Source: a virus. Taken from it: 28,461 bases of DNA. This document shows, in pieces, positions 9,374 to 17,820 of this stretch; positions within the stretch are counted from its first letter, which is position 1, and the number at the start of each line of letters is the position of its first letter. The notes beneath the pieces were generated by a model. It did not search any database. It saw only the letters and a list, made by a program, of their open reading frames with translations, and was not told the origin of the DNA. Both the position numbers and the translations under genes were made by a program. The stretch covers positions 1 through 28,461 of the IMG/VR virus record IMGVR_UViG_3300009507_000088, one strand, 5' to 3'.

Positions 9374-11023
9374 TTATAATTGTATAATTAGTTTTAATTC
9401 TTCGTTTTGGCCTTCTTCTCTTTGAATGCCACTTCGGTTATCCAAAAATAATACACTACCTGAGTCTCTTTCATATGAAGGCTCAAAGAGTTCCTTAATA
9501 GTGGTTCCTGTATATTGGCCAACGACTTGACTATCTGGAGACTGAAATGTTAGTTGCTCTCCTAGAGGATCTATATCGGTATATCCGAATTTATGATCTG
9601 TATAATAATAATATGAAAAATACGATAATGGTGATTGAGTGGTATTAGAATCGACAGTCTGAATATAAGCAATTACGCCGCATTGTTTTCCATTTTGCCA
9701 AATCTTCCAACCTGGCCCAATTTCAATATTATCAATTGATGGGATTATTTGTTGAACTGGATCACCTTCACCTTCTAATTGGAAAAACCGCATTGGCGTA
9801 ACAAAGTCGTCGTTAAGTATAGGATTACCTGCTGTTGATGACAACGGATTTTTAACCAAAGAGATTTGATGATACTTTGTATTATTAGGAACAAACGGCG
9901 CAAGACTGGTGTCTGCAAATAATCCAACATACCAGCTTGGCAGAGTTTCGCTTTTAATTCCACCGAATCCAGTTAAAGGAGCAATAAGAGGAATTATAAC
10001 AGCCTCTTGTCTTTCACTAACAGCAGGCCGCACGTCACTTTCAAGTTGTAATATATTATCGGCATCGCCTGGATTTGTTTCATTAACTAAAAGAGGATCT
10101 AAGACAAGCTTGGCTTTACTAAAGCCCCATGCGGCAATTTCTTGGCTTACTACTCCAGCACCACCGTCTGCGTAATCAATTTCATATGGAAAATTATTAT
10201 CTTCTTTATAATATTTTACACTAACAATTTTAGCAGTATCATTGACAGGATCTGCTGAAAGATCACCCGAATCAATCGTAATTTCTAATGAAACTGTAAT
10301 TTCTTTAGGATTACCGTTAAGATCTAATCCAACCAAAGTACCAGTATAATCATTACTCGTACTTTCGTTCAATAAAGAAGGGTGGCGATAAATATTACCT
10401 CCATTAATAACTTTAAAACCATAAACGGCTCCAGCAGTAATATCAGAAGATGTCGTTGAAGATATGGTTGGTAGTTGGTCATCCGTAACTGCAATGAACG
10501 AACTTGTATTAATTGATGAAAACTGGTTATATTTTCCTAGGTAAGTCCAATCATATTCTCCTTCACCACTTGTATATAATCCATAATTATTAACCTCTTC
10601 GGCCGCGACCGGCGCAAAGGAACCGGCAACGGTCGCGTCACTTGTTTTACCAATACATAAAAATAGTTTATCATCACCAACTGTAATATAACACGGCTTT
10701 AACCCTGTGTCAGGACAACCATAAAAACAACTTGGGTCAAATGGATCATAAACTTTATACGAAGATAATACATCATATGGATTTTTAGGAATAACATTAG
10801 TGATATTATTACTTGTTATTTTAAATAATCCGGTAAGATGCTCAAGAGTTCGTCTTTCATCTCCGAATGTACCGTTTGGAAACGGTGATGCGTCGTTACT
10901 GGAAAAAACGTCATCCCATGGATCTTGTTGACCAATACCTATATAATAATTATTGGTTGCAAAATCGTCCGAAAAAAGTTTTTTCGTATTCTTTCTAAAT
11001 TGTTCTGTAATAATTGCGGCCAT
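9374..11023 (-). CDS. 8: Baseplate wedge subunit gp8-like (549 aa)
   Basis: The N-terminus MAAIITEQFRKNTKKLF, followed by YIGIGQQDPWDD and a Pro/Asn segment, fits gp8 proteins of marine T4-like phages. The protein is longer than T4 gp8 (334 aa), the extra length being beta-rich sequence with several Asp/Asn-Gly turns. In T4, gp8 dimers join the wedge together with gp7, gp10 and gp6. The gene follows the gp7-position gene and precedes the gp10-position gene, as in T4. A perfect TATAAATA box lies seven bases before its ATG and no Shine-Dalgarno sequence is visible, so it probably heads a late transcript with little or no leader. The start is supported by the box and by the conserved N-terminus. 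Confidence 0.75.
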   Translation of the reverse strand: MAAIITEQFRKNTKKLFSDDFATNNYYIGIGQQDPWDDVFSSNDASPFPNGTFGDERRTLEHLTGLFKITSNNITNVIPKNPYDVLSSYKVYDPFDPSCFYGCPDTGLKPCYITVGDDKLFLCIGKTSDATVAGSFAPVAAEEVNNYGLYTSGEGEYDWTYLGKYNQFSSINTSSFIAVTDDQLPTISSTTSSDITAGAVYGFKVINGGNIYRHPSLLNESTSNDYTGTLVGLDLNGNPKEITVSLEITIDSGDLSADPVNDTAKIVSVKYYKEDNNFPYEIDYADGGAGVVSQEIAAWGFSKAKLVLDPLLVNETNPGDADNILQLESDVRPAVSERQEAVIIPLIAPLTGFGGIKSETLPSWYVGLFADTSLAPFVPNNTKYHQISLVKNPLSSTAGNPILNDDFVTPMRFFQLEGEGDPVQQIIPSIDNIEIGPGWKIWQNGKQCGVIAYIQTVDSNTTQSPLSYFSYYYYTDHKFGYTDIDPLGEQLTFQSPDSQVVGQYTGTTIKELFEPSYERDSGSVLFLDNRSGIQREEGQNEELKLIIQL

Positions 11024-11029
11024 TGTTTA

Positions 11030-11037
11030 TATTTATA
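11030..11037 (-). promoter_or_regulatory. T4-type late promoter box before gp8
   Basis: A perfect TATAAATA on the minus strand lies in the 39-base gap between the gp7-position gene and gp8. Only six bases separate it from the gp8 ATG at 11023. If it works like a T4 late promoter, the transcript would begin at or just before the start codon. Confidence 0.6.
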
Positions 11038-11062
11038 CTTTTAATATTTATTTTTTTATTCA

Positions 11063-14000
11063 TTAATTTGAATTACTTTCAGTTGCATACCAACAAATTA
11101 ATTCTGAGGCAGGACCTGGTTCAAAATAAACTAATGAATTGAGATAATCTGAATCTGATATGAAGACATCGTTAGCATTTAAGTCGTCTAAAGCGCTTCC
11201 ATATTCAACAATATCTTTTATATATTCTATATTTTTAATATATATTTGATATTGTGCTGTTGATGGAATTTCGTCAAAAAACAATTTTAGTGTATTATTA
11301 TCTATTGCTTTCCCTTGAACATAAATAAGGTCGCCTGTTGATATCTCTCTGGCAGTATACATAATGTTTGAAGATCCAATGTTGTGGTTAATTTCAATTT
11401 CATTATTAATTCCATCGCCAATATTAAATATTCTATCACTTGGCTCAGCATCATAAAATACTGAAACCTTTAAAGAATCTGGAGATAACTCTGGTTTTTC
11501 ATTAAACGATAGTTCTAAATTATTTGAATCAACCGTTCGGCCGCTTACCATTATATTTTGTTTAGCGATTAATTCGCTAACGGCAAAAATAACATTTTCA
11601 TTATTAAGATTATGGTTAACGTTATATGTCCAAATACTATTATCTGCTGGCTCAATCGCAGTTCCTGAATTAATTTTAATTGCGCTTGGATTACGAGCCA
11701 ATCTTAATGTTGAATTAGTGCCAAAAAGTTGTGGCGCTTGTTGAAATCTAGTTGATTTACTTAAGTTAGATACATCATATCCCCATGATCCACCGCGGAT
11801 GACTCTATTTGCTTCAGGATTTACTTTTGCGACACGAAGACCTTTCGACGGGCTCCCGATATTTGCACCGGCAAACTCACGCTCGGGATTTGTCAAGTTG
11901 CTTGCAAATAAACCAAAGCTACCGCCGCGGTATACCCGATTAGCAAGCACGTTATCGTTAGCGCCATCAAAAGTATTCTCCGTATGTTCGTATACATTAC
12001 CACCTTGTCCCATTGTACCATAAGGACTGAGCCCACCAGCCTCTGTGACATCAGCTGGGCTTAAAGGTGTTACACCGGCACCGACAAATACCGCGGTATC
12101 ATCAACAGTTCCAGATGTTACAGCTGTTGGAGCACTATCACTGCCTGTTGGATATAACCAATAACCAGCGTTAGTACCGCCACTCTTATAATAAGCGGCT
12201 TTATACCACTCATTTTCGTTCGGTATAAAGTATTTTGCGTCTTTATGTCTGAATAGATTTTCGCCGTCGGTTTGCCACGCTTCGCCAGAAGTCCAAACCT
12301 CAATATTTGTAGAACTGCCAGGTGCAGTAAAATTATATGCTGGCTGTATACCCTCTCTTTCGTTAAGCCAGTTAACATAACGAGCACATTCGTTCCAAGT
12401 TATGTCTGTAGCTGGTTTATTAGCGCCACGAAGAGGTGAGGTAAGTGTAATCGGTTGAAGATTATTTGCGGGGTCTGCATTATATTCAGCAATGTTACCT
12501 TCAGTAATTTCAAACTTACTGATATCATATGCATATGATACATCACCATAGCCGGTGGTATCAGCGGCGTTACCCTCATCGCCAATAGTTACAAACGTTA
12601 ACTCTTCTAAAAGATCTATCGTTGAGTTAGCGGCATCTTCAATAAATTCATAAGCATTACCACCCTGACCCATAGTACCATATGAACTTAATCCACCTGC
12701 TTCATAAACAGATGCCACCGTATCATTGATTGGATCTTGGTCAAATACTGCGGTTCCTTCATCGGTTCCACTTGCAACCGCAGTTGGTGGCGTATCGCTT
12801 CCTGTTGGATATTCATAATATCCGCCCAAACCTTCTCCGTTTTTATTAGGATCATAATAAGCAGCTTTATACCATTCATCTTCGCTTGGTATGAAATATC
12901 TTGCGTCTTTATGCCTAAACCGATTACTAGCAGACCATGAATCTGCTAAAGGCCATAATTCAATAGGGTCGTTATCATTTGAAGTTGTAAAGTTATATGC
13001 TTCATGATAACCATATCTTACATTTAACCAATTAATAAATCTTGAAAATTGATTAAAACTAAAACCTAAAGGTGAACTATCAGGATCTCCTGAAATAGGC
13101 AATGGTGCATCCCACCATAATTCAATATCTGATATTTTAATTTCATATTTTGCTATTTCATAATCATATGAAACTGAACCATAACTGCCATCTGATGGAT
13201 TATTAATATCTTCTATTAATACATAATCATTTCCACTTATTATAGTGTCATCTCCATCAAATATTTCAGTGAATCCATTATTAACTGGTTGGTTATTATT
13301 AATGGCTTTAAAAATAGTAACATAATACTCATTTTCTTGTGGAACCTCCGAAAATATAAATGAAATTATATTTTCATTAAAAACTTCCCATTGAACAATA
13401 TAATTTAATTCACCGGTTATAACATTATGAATAATTGGTATAACATTCGTTGTGCCTAAATTATGAGTAATTGGTAAGACACTATTAAGCCCATCTCCAA
13501 GTTTAAATGAAAGAAAGTTTTCTAAAATTCCAGACGAGCTTGCTTGCTTAATATAAATTTCATATTGCTCTGAAGAAGGTGGAGTATTAAATTCTAATTT
13601 AATATTATTGTCATCTATAACTTCGGCATATACAAATTGAACAGCGTCACCGGTTGAGATTTCTTTTAGAGCAAAAGCAACATCTGCATAACCAATTCCA
13701 TGATCAACTATTATTTCGGTATCAATGCCATTACCAATACGGCTAGAAAAATCGTTACTTTCTTCGTTATAATATATTGTAACATAATACCCACCAGGAG
13801 ACGCCGCCGGTTCTTCAGCAAACGTTAGTCTTAATATATCATTATTAATATAAGTGGCATTAGGTAAAACAAATTCGTTAGTTTCTAAGTCTCTAACAGA
13901 GAAAAGTAACTTATCATGCGAAAGGTTATGACTTATATCTTTAATCCAATATGAAGTGCCATTAATGTCGGTTTCAATAGTGTCACTACCTTCAAAACTT

Positions 14001-15433
14001 TCAACGTAACCATTAGTAAATTCTGTTATATCAACTTTAAAAATATAAGCGCTATATTCAGAAATATTTGGAGCTGAATCAAAATTAAAAACAACAGTAT
14101 TTAAATCGGTAACCTCAGTATGCGCATAAACAGAAAGTTCCCCTGTAATATTATTCTTAAGTAAAGGAACGATATCATATGTATTAAAATTATGTATAAC
14201 AGATAAAGAAGTATCTATTGAATTACCAATTGTAATTTTTTTGCGATCTCCAGCATCAATCACTTCATTTGTATAATCAGCCCAAGCATTAAGATCAACA
14301 ATAGGAGTTTCATTGGGATCAATAATACAAGTATAGGAACGAGAAAAATCATCAACCGATGTATCATAACTCCAACCGGCAAATCTAGTATTATTATTTT
14401 CAACAGTTCTCCCAGGATTAAACTCTAATTCAGTCCCACCAATTGTATAATCTGAATATCCATCGGTATACGCGCCATGCTCTAGGTATTTACCGATTCC
14501 TCTATAAATATCATCCCACCGCTTTACTTGGCCATAAGGCTCGTCCGTAATTAAAAGCGATATTGCATATGATGCGTAAATCGCTTTTAGGTTATATTTA
14601 GAACATTTAGAATTAATCGTGTTTCTTAAATATTCAATGTAATGTACGTTACTATTATATAAGACAGTAAATACATAAACCAGTCTTAAATCAATACATG
14701 GCTGGAATAAAGGACTATGCTTGCCAACCGCTTTTTCCCAATCAATACTTTCCCAAAAATCGCAAGGATCTTCTGGCAGTTCTCCATCTTTTAGATATTT
14801 TGTTAATACTCCACACCCGTCATTCCACATTGTTTCCAACGCAGTATCTCCACCAATTGCACTAATTGTTAATGCTGTGAAAAACTTTAATCCGGCTGGG
14901 TGAACGAATTTTTTAAATTCGCTTTTCCATTCTGCGGCATCTCGGTTACTACTGATTAAGTATGAAAACTCTTGATATCTATAGCTGTCTCTTAATTTAA
15001 ATTTATCAGATGATACGGATTTATCATTACTTGTATCGAAAATAAAGTCCTTTGGATATATTAAGGTTACAACTTCATTATAGAATATTTTAAAGAATGT
15101 ATAAACGCTTTCTTCACTACCTCGATTAGTATAATAGTTTGCAATTATTTTAAAAAGCCTTTGCCGATCTAATGTTTCAGATTGCGGAATGTTCGGAGCA
15201 ATAACTCTTTCAATTGCGTCTAAATATTTTTCACTTGCTAAATCAATATCATGAGATGATATTAAATTTGAAATTTCAAAGGAGGGTCCTAGTTCAGTAT
15301 TAAGATGTTTATAATATTCTTTAATTAAGACTATAAGTTTCTTAGACTCACTTTCAAAAAAGTCAGGAAGAACATCTGATGCAGAATAATTTTCTACAGC
15401 CTTTGAATTACCACTAGCTACGCTTTGAATCAT
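11063..15433 (-). CDS. Baseplate protein in the gp7 position with nested FGE-sulfatase/C-type-lectin-like domains (1456 aa)
   Basis: It follows gp6 by four bases and precedes gp8, the T4 gp7 slot; T4 gp7 has 1032 aa. Residues 1-200 are mostly helical and wedge-like (DVLPDFFESESKKLIVLI near the start). Residues about 396-706 hold four repeats of about 75 aa with the signature I.HN(L/F)...V......TGE......D.N...F.F..P....Y.I.I; two more lie at about 1264-1401. Between them is a formylglycine-generating-enzyme-like region (FRHKDARYFIPSEDEWYKAAYY; GGLS.YGTMGQGGN.YE; NRVYRGGSF; NRVIRGGSW). The pattern is N-half, complete second copy, then second C-half, so one domain seems inserted in the other. 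The active-site cysteines that follow RGGS in true FGE are absent, so I infer a binding or structural role. The gp7 name rests on position only. Confidence 0.75.
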   Translation of the reverse strand: MIQSVASGNSKAVENYSASDVLPDFFESESKKLIVLIKEYYKHLNTELGPSFEISNLISSHDIDLASEKYLDAIERVIAPNIPQSETLDRQRLFKIIANYYTNRGSEESVYTFFKIFYNEVVTLIYPKDFIFDTSNDKSVSSDKFKLRDSYRYQEFSYLISSNRDAAEWKSEFKKFVHPAGLKFFTALTISAIGGDTALETMWNDGCGVLTKYLKDGELPEDPCDFWESIDWEKAVGKHSPLFQPCIDLRLVYVFTVLYNSNVHYIEYLRNTINSKCSKYNLKAIYASYAISLLITDEPYGQVKRWDDIYRGIGKYLEHGAYTDGYSDYTIGGTELEFNPGRTVENNNTRFAGWSYDTSVDDFSRSYTCIIDPNETPIVDLNAWADYTNEVIDAGDRKKITIGNSIDTSLSVIHNFNTYDIVPLLKNNITGELSVYAHTEVTDLNTVVFNFDSAPNISEYSAYIFKVDITEFTNGYVESFEGSDTIETDINGTSYWIKDISHNLSHDKLLFSVRDLETNEFVLPNATYINNDILRLTFAEEPAASPGGYYVTIYYNEESNDFSSRIGNGIDTEIIVDHGIGYADVAFALKEISTGDAVQFVYAEVIDDNNIKLEFNTPPSSEQYEIYIKQASSSGILENFLSFKLGDGLNSVLPITHNLGTTNVIPIIHNVITGELNYIVQWEVFNENIISFIFSEVPQENEYYVTIFKAINNNQPVNNGFTEIFDGDDTIISGNDYVLIEDINNPSDGSYGSVSYDYEIAKYEIKISDIELWWDAPLPISGDPDSSPLGFSFNQFSRFINWLNVRYGYHEAYNFTTSNDNDPIELWPLADSWSASNRFRHKDARYFIPSEDEWYKAAYYDPNKNGEGLGGYYEYPTGSDTPPTAVASGTDEGTAVFDQDPINDTVASVYEAGGLSSYGTMGQGGNAYEFIEDAANSTIDLLEELTFVTIGDEGNAADTTGYGDVSYAYDISKFEITEGNIAEYNADPANNLQPITLTSPLRGANKPATDITWNECARYVNWLNEREGIQPAYNFTAPGSSTNIEVWTSGEAWQTDGENLFRHKDAKYFIPNENEWYKAAYYKSGGTNAGYWLYPTGSDSAPTAVTSGTVDDTAVFVGAGVTPLSPADVTEAGGLSPYGTMGQGGNVYEHTENTFDGANDNVLANRVYRGGSFGLFASNLTNPEREFAGANIGSPSKGLRVAKVNPEANRVIRGGSWGYDVSNLSKSTRFQQAPQLFGTNSTLRLARNPSAIKINSGTAIEPADNSIWTYNVNHNLNNENVIFAVSELIAKQNIMVSGRTVDSNNLELSFNEKPELSPDSLKVSVFYDAEPSDRIFNIGDGINNEIEINHNIGSSNIMYTAREISTGDLIYVQGKAIDNNTLKLFFDEIPSTAQYQIYIKNIEYIKDIVEYGSALDDLNANDVFISDSDYLNSLVYFEPGPASELICWYATESNSN
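11811..12596 (-). other. Apparent FGE/C-lectin domain inserted within another FGE domain
   Basis: The segment codes for about 262 residues, from FVTIGDEGNAADTTGYG to GLRVAKVNPEA. It is a complete FGE-sulfatase-like domain ending in NRVYRGGSF. Upstream is an FGE N-half (about 12640-13225) that stops after GGNAYEFIED without its RGGS strand. Directly downstream is an orphan C-half (NRVIRGGSWGYD to LRLARN, about 11690-11810). Removing the segment would restore one ordinary domain. In two 60-base lines (11821-11940) 61 of 120 bases are G or C, against 18 of 60 at 12961-13020 and about 20 of 60 at 11701-11760. Boundaries are approximate. Confidence 0.6.
13315..14245 (-). repeat. Four HN-type beta modules in the gp7-position protein
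   Basis: Four imperfect protein repeats of about 75 residues share G(N/D)(G/S)(I/L)(D/N)....I.HN(L/F), then TG(E/D), then a D.N...L.F..(A/P)P segment and Y.(V/I)(Y/T)I. Examples are SLSVIHNFNTYDIVPLL and SVLPITHNLGTTNVIPII. Two further copies lie at about 11230-11640, on the other side of the FGE region. Such modules occur in many phage tail proteins and probably form small beta-sandwiches. The repeat is clear in protein but diverged in DNA. Confidence 0.65.
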
Positions 15434-15437
15434 TTAA

Positions 15438-17360
15438 TTAACTTCTTTCTCTTGGGAATGCTTTATAATCAATTGACTGAGTAACTCCGCCTCGAGCGAT
15501 TTCATCAGGATTTGCAATTATCCTCGTTGAAGTTTCATCAATCCTTAAAAGGAAGTTTCTAGTTCCAACAACATCATTAGATTTAGGATGCACCATTATT
15601 TTTAATTTAACAGGATTATCTGCAAATATAGAACGAAGCTTTAATACACCGGTATCTAAATTTAATTCGCCAACATCCCTAATCTTAGTAATAGAATTTT
15701 GCTCGCCCCTCTTATAAAGAAATATATTTCTTTCACGAGTTGAGTTTATTTTTGCTTCATCTCCTAAAAATACGAGCTCTCCATTTTCAGTCCATGGAAT
15801 GTCTGATGATGTTTGTACTAAAACGGTTCCATCATCAACGGTTAAAGGAACACCAAACTCAATATTAAATACATTTTGGCTATTATCATCAGGAATATCA
15901 ATTGTTTGTTGTACAAATACCCTAACGTGAGTATTAAGAATAGCACGTGACGCATTATCAACTGCTCCAACAAATTGAGAATACCTAAAGATAGTATCAA
16001 ACTTATTTAAAACATTATTGTTATAAGGTATTAATACCTCTCTTTCAACAACGGCCTGCATTTCATTTGTTACTAAACTCGTAATGTTTGTATCATATTT
16101 AAATAATACATCAAGAACAATATTAATATATTTTGCATCAACAATTTCTGGTTGAATAGATAGAATTTTTTTAGTATTAAGATAATCTACTATTTCTTTT
16201 TTATTTAAATTACTAAGCTTTTCATATTGTTGGCTATTAGAAAAGCTATCAAGCGCAATGAAGATTTTACCATATTGAGGAGGAATGTTGTCTTCACCGC
16301 CCCACACACTTGCGCTTTGAATATATCCAAACTTAGAAAGAATTAAGCTTCGATAATCATCTGCAGTAACCGCTCTGTTTTGAGTAGTAAAAGAATTGGT
16401 TGAATTAATCTTTAATTCATTATTTGATTCTTTAACAGATCCACCAAAGACTCGAGCGTTATCTTTAATACCTAATGAAATTGGTTTTCCAATAGGACTA
16501 TTATTATCATTAATTTGGTTAACTGAAAAAGGAGAGTTTAAACCATTTGCCGCCGTTCCCTGGGTGGTTAAATATTCAATTTCAATAACCTGGCCAGAAG
16601 TAAGGTTTTTACCAAAAACGCCATTACCGAAATATATTTCATATCTTCCAAATGAATTTTCAAATATAAAGTAAATTGTAGAATCTTCATTTACATCGCC
16701 AATATTAGAATAACGATTAAATACAACGGCGCTTCCTTCACTTTTGTTTGTTGTAGGATAAACCCTAACAATAAGAGTACTTAAATCGACGTCTTCATCT
16801 ATAATTTCATACCTAGATCCATCGTCACTAGCATCTACAGCAAACGTTCTTGAAATTAAGCTGCCTTCTCTTGCAACAATCGGGGAATCCTCTGTCGTTT
16901 GATAATAAAAACTTCCGTCATCTGCTATTTTTTCAAGACGAATAATATCATCGAGAACAACAAAATTAAATGATTCTTGGTTAAATTGAGATGAAAATAT
17001 ACTACCCTTTGGAATAACATATTCAATCGGAGAGTCTTCTTCTGCTTGAAATTTACCGTCAAGAATAGCAATTGGCGCACTATAACTACGAGGAACATAT
17101 CCTAAAAGTTTTGCAGAACTAACAATACTTGATCGTATTTGCGCACTATCAATAAAGCTTTCATTAACTGCCATGTGAGCGGTTACCGCATTATAATGAG
17201 TATTATATGCTAAAACATCAATCAGATTATTTATGTTTGAACTTTCAAAATCCCAGTCAGTCAATTCGGACTCACCATTTTTGAAATAATCAATAATGTT
17301 TTGTTTAATAGTTTCAAAATCTAATTCTGAAACTTTTAGTTGTTCTCCTACTTGTGCCAT
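15438..17360 (-). CDS. 6: Baseplate wedge subunit gp6 (640 aa)
   Basis: The length is close to T4 gp6 (660 aa). The N-terminus (SELDFETIKQNIIDYFKNG, then DWDFESSNINNLIDVLAYNTHYN and SFIDSAQIRSSIVSSAKLLGYVPRS) matches the gp6/gpJ-type wedge family. In T4, gp6 dimers form the inner iris of the baseplate and drive the sheath-contraction switch together with gp25 and gp53. The central part contains a typical gp6 segment (FGNGVFGKNLTSGQVIEIEYLTT begins near residue 245). The gene starts four bases after the gp25 stop, so the two are almost certainly co-transcribed and probably translationally coupled. Confidence 0.92.
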   Translation of the reverse strand: MAQVGEQLKVSELDFETIKQNIIDYFKNGESELTDWDFESSNINNLIDVLAYNTHYNAVTAHMAVNESFIDSAQIRSSIVSSAKLLGYVPRSYSAPIAILDGKFQAEEDSPIEYVIPKGSIFSSQFNQESFNFVVLDDIIRLEKIADDGSFYYQTTEDSPIVAREGSLISRTFAVDASDDGSRYEIIDEDVDLSTLIVRVYPTTNKSEGSAVVFNRYSNIGDVNEDSTIYFIFENSFGRYEIYFGNGVFGKNLTSGQVIEIEYLTTQGTAANGLNSPFSVNQINDNNSPIGKPISLGIKDNARVFGGSVKESNNELKINSTNSFTTQNRAVTADDYRSLILSKFGYIQSASVWGGEDNIPPQYGKIFIALDSFSNSQQYEKLSNLNKKEIVDYLNTKKILSIQPEIVDAKYINIVLDVLFKYDTNITSLVTNEMQAVVEREVLIPYNNNVLNKFDTIFRYSQFVGAVDNASRAILNTHVRVFVQQTIDIPDDNSQNVFNIEFGVPLTVDDGTVLVQTSSDIPWTENGELVFLGDEAKINSTRERNIFLYKRGEQNSITKIRDVGELNLDTGVLKLRSIFADNPVKLKIMVHPKSNDVVGTRNFLLRIDETSTRIIANPDEIARGGVTQSIDYKAFPRERS

Positions 17361-17364
17361 AAAA

Positions 17365-17796
17365 TTATCTTAATCTGTTTAATGTAAATGTGACTTCTTC
17401 ATCTGTATCATATCCTGCTATAAATACTATTGATACGTCGTAATCTGTATCAAATTGTCTTTGAAAAACTTCAACGCTCTTTATTTTTACTCTTGGTTCG
17501 AGTCTAGATAAAGCAATTTTGATTTCGCTTCTAATAGAAATTGCCGTAACCGGAGTAGGATGTTCAAATAAAAGGGTTTGTATTTTAGTCCCAAATGAAG
17601 GATTAAATGCTCGTGATCCTGCTGGAGTTAAAATAATATTTCTTATACTATTTTTAATAGCGTCAATATCGGTTGCTAAAATAACTCTGCCAGAAATTGG
17701 GTGAGTTAAACTATCACTAATATCACTATAATATCTTTCTGAAATAACCTTTGGCGAATAACCAGGTGAGTTAAAGTCTGACAGAATGGTGTTCAT
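17365..17796 (-). CDS. 25: Baseplate wedge subunit gp25 (143 aa)
   Basis: A GPW/gp25-family protein (PF04965) of near-usual length (T4 gp25: 132 aa). It shows HPISGRVILATDIDAIKNSI followed by RNIILTPAGSRAFNPSFGT, and the family's core EPR motif (residues 100-102, in LEPRVKIKSVEV). Gp25 binds the gp6 core and provides the platform where the first sheath ring attaches; TssE of type VI secretion is homologous. It starts a new transcription unit with a perfect TATAAATA box at 17805-17812. Confidence 0.95.
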   Translation of the reverse strand: MNTILSDFNSPGYSPKVISERYYSDISDSLTHPISGRVILATDIDAIKNSIRNIILTPAGSRAFNPSFGTKIQTLLFEHPTPVTAISIRSEIKIALSRLEPRVKIKSVEVFQRQFDTDYDVSIVFIAGYDTDEEVTFTLNRLR

Positions 17797-17804
17797 ATAT
17801 TATT

Positions 17805-17812
17805 TATTTATA
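17805..17812 (-). promoter_or_regulatory. T4-type late promoter box before gp25
   Basis: A perfect TATAAATA on the minus strand, eight bases before the gp25 ATG, in the 24-base gap after the 511-aa gene. It probably drives gp25-gp6-gp7. No hairpin terminator is visible in the gap, so upstream transcripts may read through. Confidence 0.6.
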
Positions 17813-17820
17813 ATAAAAAA

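Noticed and set aside
9909-10175. Plus-strand frame of 88 aa within gp8, and similar short plus-strand frames across 1151-19291
   Set aside because: All are antisense to well-supported structural genes, have low-complexity Ser/Leu-rich translations and no initiation signals.
11690-11945. An active diversity-generating retroelement
   Set aside because: The protein ends resemble variable regions, but no reverse transcriptase, accessory gene or template repeat is in the window and the codons do not show the adenine-derived pattern. Kept only as a low-level finding.
12118-12879. Short minus-strand frames within the FGE region
   Set aside because: They are out-of-phase shadows of the 1456-aa gene, whose own frame shows conserved FGE motifs throughout.
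11063-15433. A working formylglycine-generating enzyme
   Set aside because: The cysteines that should follow RGGS are replaced (RGGSFGLF, RGGSWGYD), and the gene context is purely structural.
17797-17820. Intrinsic terminator before the gp25 promoter (A/T run near 17814)
   Set aside because: There is a T/A run but no GC-rich stem; the sequence is better explained by the late promoter box.
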